64,000 nucleotides of DNA from Apostichopus japonicus (lineage: Eukaryota > Echinodermata > Holothuroidea > Aspidochirotida > Stichopodidae), in assembly GCF_037975245.1 (NCBI RefSeq), contig NC_092562.1:12974001-13038000 (forward strand), given 5' to 3'. Under the pieces are notes generated by a model, which saw nothing but the letters and a program-made list of their open reading frames with translations, was not told the origin of the DNA and did no database searches. Made by a program: the position numbers and the translations under genes. Shown here piece after piece: positions 59,461 through 64,000 of this stretch (the stretch's first letter is position 1; every line of letters starts with the position of its first letter).

Positions 59461-59936
59461 GCAAACAATTTCGACTTTGTTCGAAAGTTCAAGATCAAAA
59501 AGGGGAGGTATATATGACACGGTACATTTATCGTAAATGAATGTCTGGCGACATTTTTGCTATATATACAGGATTTGAACGGGAAAACAATTCAATTAAA
59601 TTTCATAAACATGCTCGCAACATACACATTGACGCATAGTAACTGACCAGAGAATGATATCTTTCGTTATGTTTGAATATGGTCTTAGATACATATCTAT
59701 ATCATAGCAAGGTTGAAGCCAAACTTCAGAAATAATTTATGTTAGAGCATGTGATCTATATACCTGCACACCAATCCTGTCTTACATGTAGGATTTAGCA
59801 AAGGCGATTAATTAAGTCAGACTCGCTCTCCCAACTTTCTCCGCATTTAACTTACCATGTAACATTGGAAATAAAGCCAGTGTTTCCGTTGGAGCGCCCA
59901 GAAATTCCCGAAAAGGTAGTTTGTATTCTTCTGTAT

Positions 59937-60520
59937 AGGACATTATCCCTACTTGACTGTGATACTTAATTTACGTAAATAGCGCCACCATTTTTGGCTT
60001 GTACCGTATTTTGTCTGCATCGTGTTTGGCAATTTGGCGCCAAAAGAGATCAATTTGAGGTGACTCGTTAGAAAGGTTTCAGCATCTTCGCTTCTGTTGG
60101 TTTGGAGTTTGGGAGAGTTGTATTTGAAAGTTTTGCACTGAAAGCGTTTTCATCCCAAACTAATTGGACGTCTTTTTTTTTCCAAATGGGAGCATTCCTC
60201 TTCCCCTTTCTCCTGCATGCTTTTCCAAATATTTCATATATTCCCCGTTCCCCTTTTCACATCTGTTCCCTCCCTCTGTCCTTGTCCCCCCCCCCCCCCC
60301 CTTAGTCCCTGCTCTCTTCTTGTTTCTTCTGCTCTCAGGTCATTCCCACTATTCCTCTGTTCCTTCACTGATATCCTTCCTAATCCCACGCTTCTCCCCA
60401 CGTCTCCATGCTCTTCATTGCTTTCAAATATATTTTACTTCACCTTCGTCTGCCCTCCGTTCCCCTCCAAACTGTTTCGTTTTCAGTCTTCGGTGCTCGA
60501 TGTAAAGGACATACATGTAT
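59937..60520 (+). repeat. Dispersed repeat E, copy 1
   Basis: Begins GGACATTATCCCT and includes TTTACGTAAATAGCGCCACC, TTTGGCGCCAAAAGAGATCA, GCTTCTGTTGGTTTGGAGTT, a C/T-rich stretch and TTCGGTGCTCGATGTAAAGG. Long Pro/Ser/Leu-rich frames in all three + frames arise from the C/T-rich part, not from a gene. Confidence 0.88.
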
Positions 60521-60636
60521 ATAGTCAGGTGACTTAGCAAATTTAACGTTACCGGCCGGACAAAAGTACCAAATTTGGCATGGAGTTTCTTTTCGACCTG
60601 TCTATTGATTTTATCCGTGGAACCCACTGAATCGGT

Positions 60637-61010
60637 TCCGATTTTCCAAGATGGCGGCCAAAATCCAAGATGGCCGCCAGAAAAAAAGGAAATGTCAAAT
60701 CTGGCTGTAAAAATCGGAGATGAACAAATGAGGGGTAAATTCAGGTGTTTCCGGGGTCACTGAAACATGATGGTCATGGCATGTTGCTTGTGTAACCCAC
60801 TTCCAAGATGGCGGCCAAAATTCAAGATGGCCGCCAGAAAAAAGGAAATGTCATATATCTGGCTGTAAAAATAGGATATGAACAAATGAGGGGTCAATTA
60901 AGGTGTTTCCGGGCTCACTGAAACAGATGATGCTCATGGTATGTTGCTTGGGCCACCCACTTCCAAGATGGCGGCCAGAATCCAAGATTGCCGCCCGAAA
61001 AAAAAGGAAA
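60637..61010 (+). repeat. ~158-bp tandem repeat with paired YY1-like motifs
   Basis: Three copies begin near 60637, 60795 and 60955. The first two carry an AAGATGGCGGCC motif (60648, 60805) followed 19 bases later by AAGATGGCCGCC, and the third carries one good and one damaged copy. AAGATGGC is the core of the YY1 binding site. The rest of the unit includes AAAGGAAATGTCA, CTGGCTGTAAAAAT and AGGTGTTTCCGGG. Regulatory activity is inference. Confidence 0.8.
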
Positions 61011-61558
61011 TTTCATATATATTCATTCTCCAGACCCCCTGTGCCCTTTACTGATCGGGACCATCAAACCTTCCGTCCTCAAACGTGTAAATGAAACCGG
61101 GTTAGCACCCTGACTATATGTTATGGCTGGTATTCTAATTGTGTCACTTTGGCTCAGGAAGCCACTTAGGACTTATTGGGGAACTTTGAGGTGTGATCGA
61201 CTGTGGATAGACACTGTCGCAAAGCCCGTTATTATATGGGAGTTACGAGTGTCATGTAAGACTGATTACATTGAGTCAACTATATAATAGGGTAACTTGA
61301 GGGAAAACCGACCAGATGTGAATACCGACTCATTGGGCGATTTTGTACGATTGTGCACCCTTCATAAACACAACGTCAATTGTGCGAACAACACACGCTA
61401 AGTCAGGTCACTAGTCATCTGAGGTATTTAGGTCGTTCTTTTCGAACCTGTACTCCAGGGCTGCTGTTAGCGAGGATCTCCATGAAGACTTGTTGTCTGG
61501 TAAAGACAAGCCCCCCCCCCCCCCTCCCTTAGAGTAAAAACGATAGCTTGGGTTCGAA
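61011..61558. other. Unassigned stretch before the RT fragment
   Basis: No element recognised; a C-run at 61511-61527. Confidence 0.4.
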
Positions 61559-61589
61559 TCTCTCCGTTGGTGAGCTCTGAACAGCGGTA

Positions 61590-62219
61590 GCAGCGATGAA
61601 GAAGTCCCCCGGTCCCGATGGCCTCCCTGCTGAGTTCTATAGGACCTTCTGGAGGTTCTCGGTGGGGACTTGAGAGACGTGTTCGCTACCGCTTTGCAGT
61701 TGAATTACATGAGCCAAAAACAGAGGGCTGGAAATATTGTTCTCCTCCCAAAGTCGGGAGACCCTTTGGACCCTAATAGGCGTCCAATAACGCTGTTAAA
61801 TGTGGACTACAAAATCCTGGCCAAAGCATTAGGAAATCGCTTAGCGGATGTGATGCCGGATATTGTGGGTCCTCTCCATACTTTGCTGTGCGAGGCAAGT
61901 GTATTCAACATAACCTCTGGTTGATGAGAGACTTGATCGAGTTTGTTAAAGTTCGTGATTTGCCATGTGCACTGGTCTCCTTGGACCAGGAGAAGTCCTT
62001 TGACATGGTAGATCACGACTTTCTGTTCAGATCGTTAGAGTCCTTCGGATTGAACTCAGTGTTTTTTGTTGGGTCTCCTTACTATATAAGGACGTCACGA
62101 GCATGGTCACTGTTAACGGATTTACTTCTGGTCCCTTCCCGGTTCGAAGGGGAGTCCGTCAGGGTTGTCCCCTCTCCCCGTTGTTGTATGTTCTCTTCAG
62201 CGAAACGCTCAGTACAATA
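61590..62219 (+). pseudogene. Reverse transcriptase fragment of a Tx1/L1-type LINE, frameshifted
   Basis: Four frame segments follow one another in the normal RT order: KKSPGPDGLPAEFYRTFW (61598-61651), then LPKSGDPLDPNRRPITLLNV and YKILAKALGNRL (to ~61880), then IQHNLWLMRDLI and LVSLDQEKSFDMVDHDFL (to ~62080), then PFPVRRGVRQGCPLSPLLYV. The RPI-LLN, DQEKAFD-like and RQGCPLSPLL motifs define RT. The YADD-type catalytic box is absent because sequence switches to repeat E at 62219. DQEKSFDMVDH suggests the Tx1/L1 group. At least three frameshifts make it a dead copy. Confidence 0.85.
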
Positions 62220-62716
62220 GTTTGGCAAGTATTTGGCGCCAAAAGAGATCAATTTGAGGTGAATCGTTAAAAAGGTTTCGGCATCTTCGCTTCTGTTGGT
62301 TTGGAGTTTGGGAGAGTGGTATTTGGGAGTTTTGCACTGAAAGCGTTTTCATCCTAAACAAATTGGACGTCATGTTTTTCAAATGGTAGCATTCCTCTTC
62401 CCCTTTCTCCTGCATGCTTCTCCAAATATTTTCATTTACTGTCCGTTCCCCTTTTCACATCTGTTCCCTCCCTCTGTCCTTGTCCCCTCCCTTAGTCCCT
62501 GCTCTCTTCTTGTTTCTTCTGCTCTCAGGTCATTCCCACTATTCCTCTCAGTGTTCCGTCACTGATCCCCTTCCTAATCCCACGCTTCTCCCCCGCGTCT
62601 CCATGCTCTTCATTGCTTTCAAATATACTTTACTTCACCTTCGTCTGCCCTCCGTTCCCCTCCAAACTGTTTCGTTTTCAGTCTTCGGTGCCCGATGTAA
62701 AGGACATACATGTATA
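62220..62716 (+). repeat. Dispersed repeat E, copy 2
   Basis: Starts at TTTGGCAAGTATTTGGCGCC, without the first ~80 bases of copy 1, directly at the end of the RT fragment. It runs to GGTGCCCGATGTAAAGGACA and joins copy 3. Confidence 0.88.
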
Positions 62717-63300
62717 GGACATTATCCCTCCATAACTATGATACTTAATTTACGTAAATAGCGCCCCCATTTTTGGCTTGTACCGTATTTTGTCTGTATC
62801 GTGTTTGGCAAGTATTTGGAGCCAAAAGAAATCAGTTTGAGGTGAATCGTTAAAAAAGGTTTCAGCATCTTCGCTTCTGTTGGTTTGAAGTTTGGGAGAG
62901 TGGTATTTGGAAGTTTTGTACTGAAAGCGTTTTCATCCCAAACTAATTGGACGCCTTTTTTTCAAATGGGAGCATTCCTCTTCCCCTTTCACCTGCAAGC
63001 TTTTCCAAATATTTCCATCTATTCCCCGTTCCCCTTTTCGCATCTGTTCCCTCCCTCTGTCCTTGTCCCTCCCCCACCCCCTTAGTCCCTGCTATCTTCT
63101 TGTTTCTTCTGCTCTCAGGTCATTCCTACTATTCCTCTGTTCCTTCACTGATCCCCTTCCTAATCCCACGCTTTTCCCCGCGTCTCCATGCCCTTCATTG
63201 CTTTCAAATATATTTTACTTCACCTTCGTCTGCCCTCCATTCCCCTCCAAACTGTTTCGTTTACAGTCTTCGGTGCCCGATGTAAAGGACATACATACAT
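62717..63300 (+). repeat. Dispersed repeat E, copy 3
   Basis: Full-length like copy 1, from GGACATTATCCCTCC to GATGTAAAGGACATACATA, and tandem to copy 2. Confidence 0.88.
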
Positions 63301-63440
63301 AAAGTCGTTTCTGAAAACCTAGACAATCCAAAAGGTGTTAAGTAAGGTTCATGGAAAAGTCTCTCTGCAAGTGGCTTTACTGTAGCAAATTTGATGACTA
63401 AGTTACATATTTTTTTTGACTTGCTCAAAGTTCAAGCAAT
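63301..63440. other. Short spacer
   Basis: No element recognised between repeat E and the terminal tandem array. Confidence 0.4.
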
Positions 63441-63478
63441 CAAAAGTCGTCACCTTAATCCATTGAGTTATTTGACAT

Positions 63479-64000
63479 GTTAAGAATTAAGATAATTGAA
63501 GTGGAGACGGCAACTGTTTAAAGTTAACTCCTGCTTACAAAAGAGGATTGACACCGTCCAAATACACATATTCTTTACTTTACACGTTTCACGTGACGCG
63601 TCAGTGAACATACGATCATTGTGGGTCAAATTGGTGGAAAAGTTGCTGTTTTTGTAACGAGCGCCATCTTAATAAAAGTTAAGATCATTGAGGTGGAGCC
63701 AAGTGTTGAAAAATAAATTTCCGCTTACAAAAGAGGATTAAAAACCAATTACATATTCTTTACTTTACACGTTTCACGTGACGCGTCAGTGAACACACGA
63801 TCATGTGGGTCAAGTTGGTAGAAAAGTTGCTGTTTTTGTAACGAGCGCCATCTTAATAAAAGTTAAGATCATTGAGGTGGAGCCAAGTGTTGAAAAATAA
63901 ATTTCCGCTTACAAAAGAGGATTGAAAACCAAATACAACTATTCTTGTCTTCACACGTTTCACGTGACGCGTCAGTGAACACACGATCATGTGGGTCAAG
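63479..64000 (+). repeat. ~183-bp tandem array running off the right edge
   Basis: Unit landmarks GTTAAGATCATTGAGGTGGA, CGCTTACAAAAGAGGATT, TTTCACGTGACGCGTCAGTG, GATCATGTGGGTCAA and AACGAGCGCCATCTTAATAA recur at 63479 (divergent), 63678 and 63861. The unit contains a CACGTG E-box palindrome and an AAGATGGCGC word on the minus strand. The array continues beyond the window. Confidence 0.88.

Noticed and set aside
60102-60537. Pro/Ser/Leu-rich frames resembling membrane proteins
   Set aside because: Open in several frames at once over a C/T-rich part of repeat E and repeated in copies 2 and 3; composition, not coding, explains them.
1-64000. A novel multi-gene or defence-like system
   Set aside because: Only one host gene is supported; the rest is repeats and transposon debris, with no gene cluster to suggest a system.

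Overview
This is a window from a metazoan nuclear genome. It has large GT-AG introns, dense non-coding repeats, non-autonomous DNA transposons, a tRNA-derived SINE and non-LTR retrotransposon debris. The only gene I can reconstruct is one testis-specific-kinase-type (TESK) protein kinase gene on the + strand. The overall style fits a marine invertebrate deuterostome: TAGGCCTA-rich stretches, abundant TACTGTA/GTACAGTA words and many minisatellites. An echinoderm is my best guess, from general impression and with low certainty.

Layout. 1-26.3 kb has no confident protein gene. It holds a 3.66-kb CACTA-like element (450-4106) with a decayed ORF, a 312-bp hAT-type MITE with perfect 8-bp target duplication (4160-4471), a 407-bp MITE (5152-5558), a possible 5' untranslated exon (6079-6160), and an inverted pair of ~0.4-kb repeats, one next to a decayed hammerhead-ribozyme-like fold. 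It also holds an 890-bp tandem duplication carrying TCC/GCC microsatellites, four large minisatellite arrays (13.1-15.05, 19.57-20.24, 20.83-21.5 and 23.9-25.76 kb) and a TTAA-flanked MITE (22778-23347).

26.3-52.6 kb is the TESK-like gene. Ten coding exons join in frame into a 506-residue kinase: 26396-26779, 36453-36574, 39104-39152, 44289-44438, 45821-45897, 47401-47485, 49449-49532, 49819-49905, 50601-50715 and 52218-52585. Its introns hold most of the remaining repeats: a 378-bp hAT MITE (27139-27516), a 1197-bp hAT element with 8-bp duplication (31822-33018), a tRNA-Ser-like SINE (33513-33818), minisatellites with 57-60, 92, 60 and 41-bp units, a foldback MITE near 43.6-43.8 kb, a LINE 3' fragment (48.9-49.3 kb), and a truncated hAT copy just upstream of the last exon.

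52.6-64 kb is downstream and repeat-dominated. It holds a ~180-nt imperfect hairpin element at 54.8 kb, an inverted-repeat element at 59.0-59.46 kb, and a composite block (59.94-63.3 kb). That block has three copies of a ~0.55-kb repeat, a ~158-bp repeat carrying paired CCAAGATGGCGGCC (YY1-like) motifs, and a frameshifted Tx1/L1-type reverse transcriptase fragment. A ~183-bp tandem repeat runs off the right edge.

There is no operon-like cooperation between genes. I found no CRISPR array and no new multi-gene system. The points most worth following are the kinase's DLG substitution and C-terminal RSNSLP motif, the in-frame upstream ORF in its leader, the hAT fragment beside its last exon, the higher-order minisatellites and the hammerhead-like fold.
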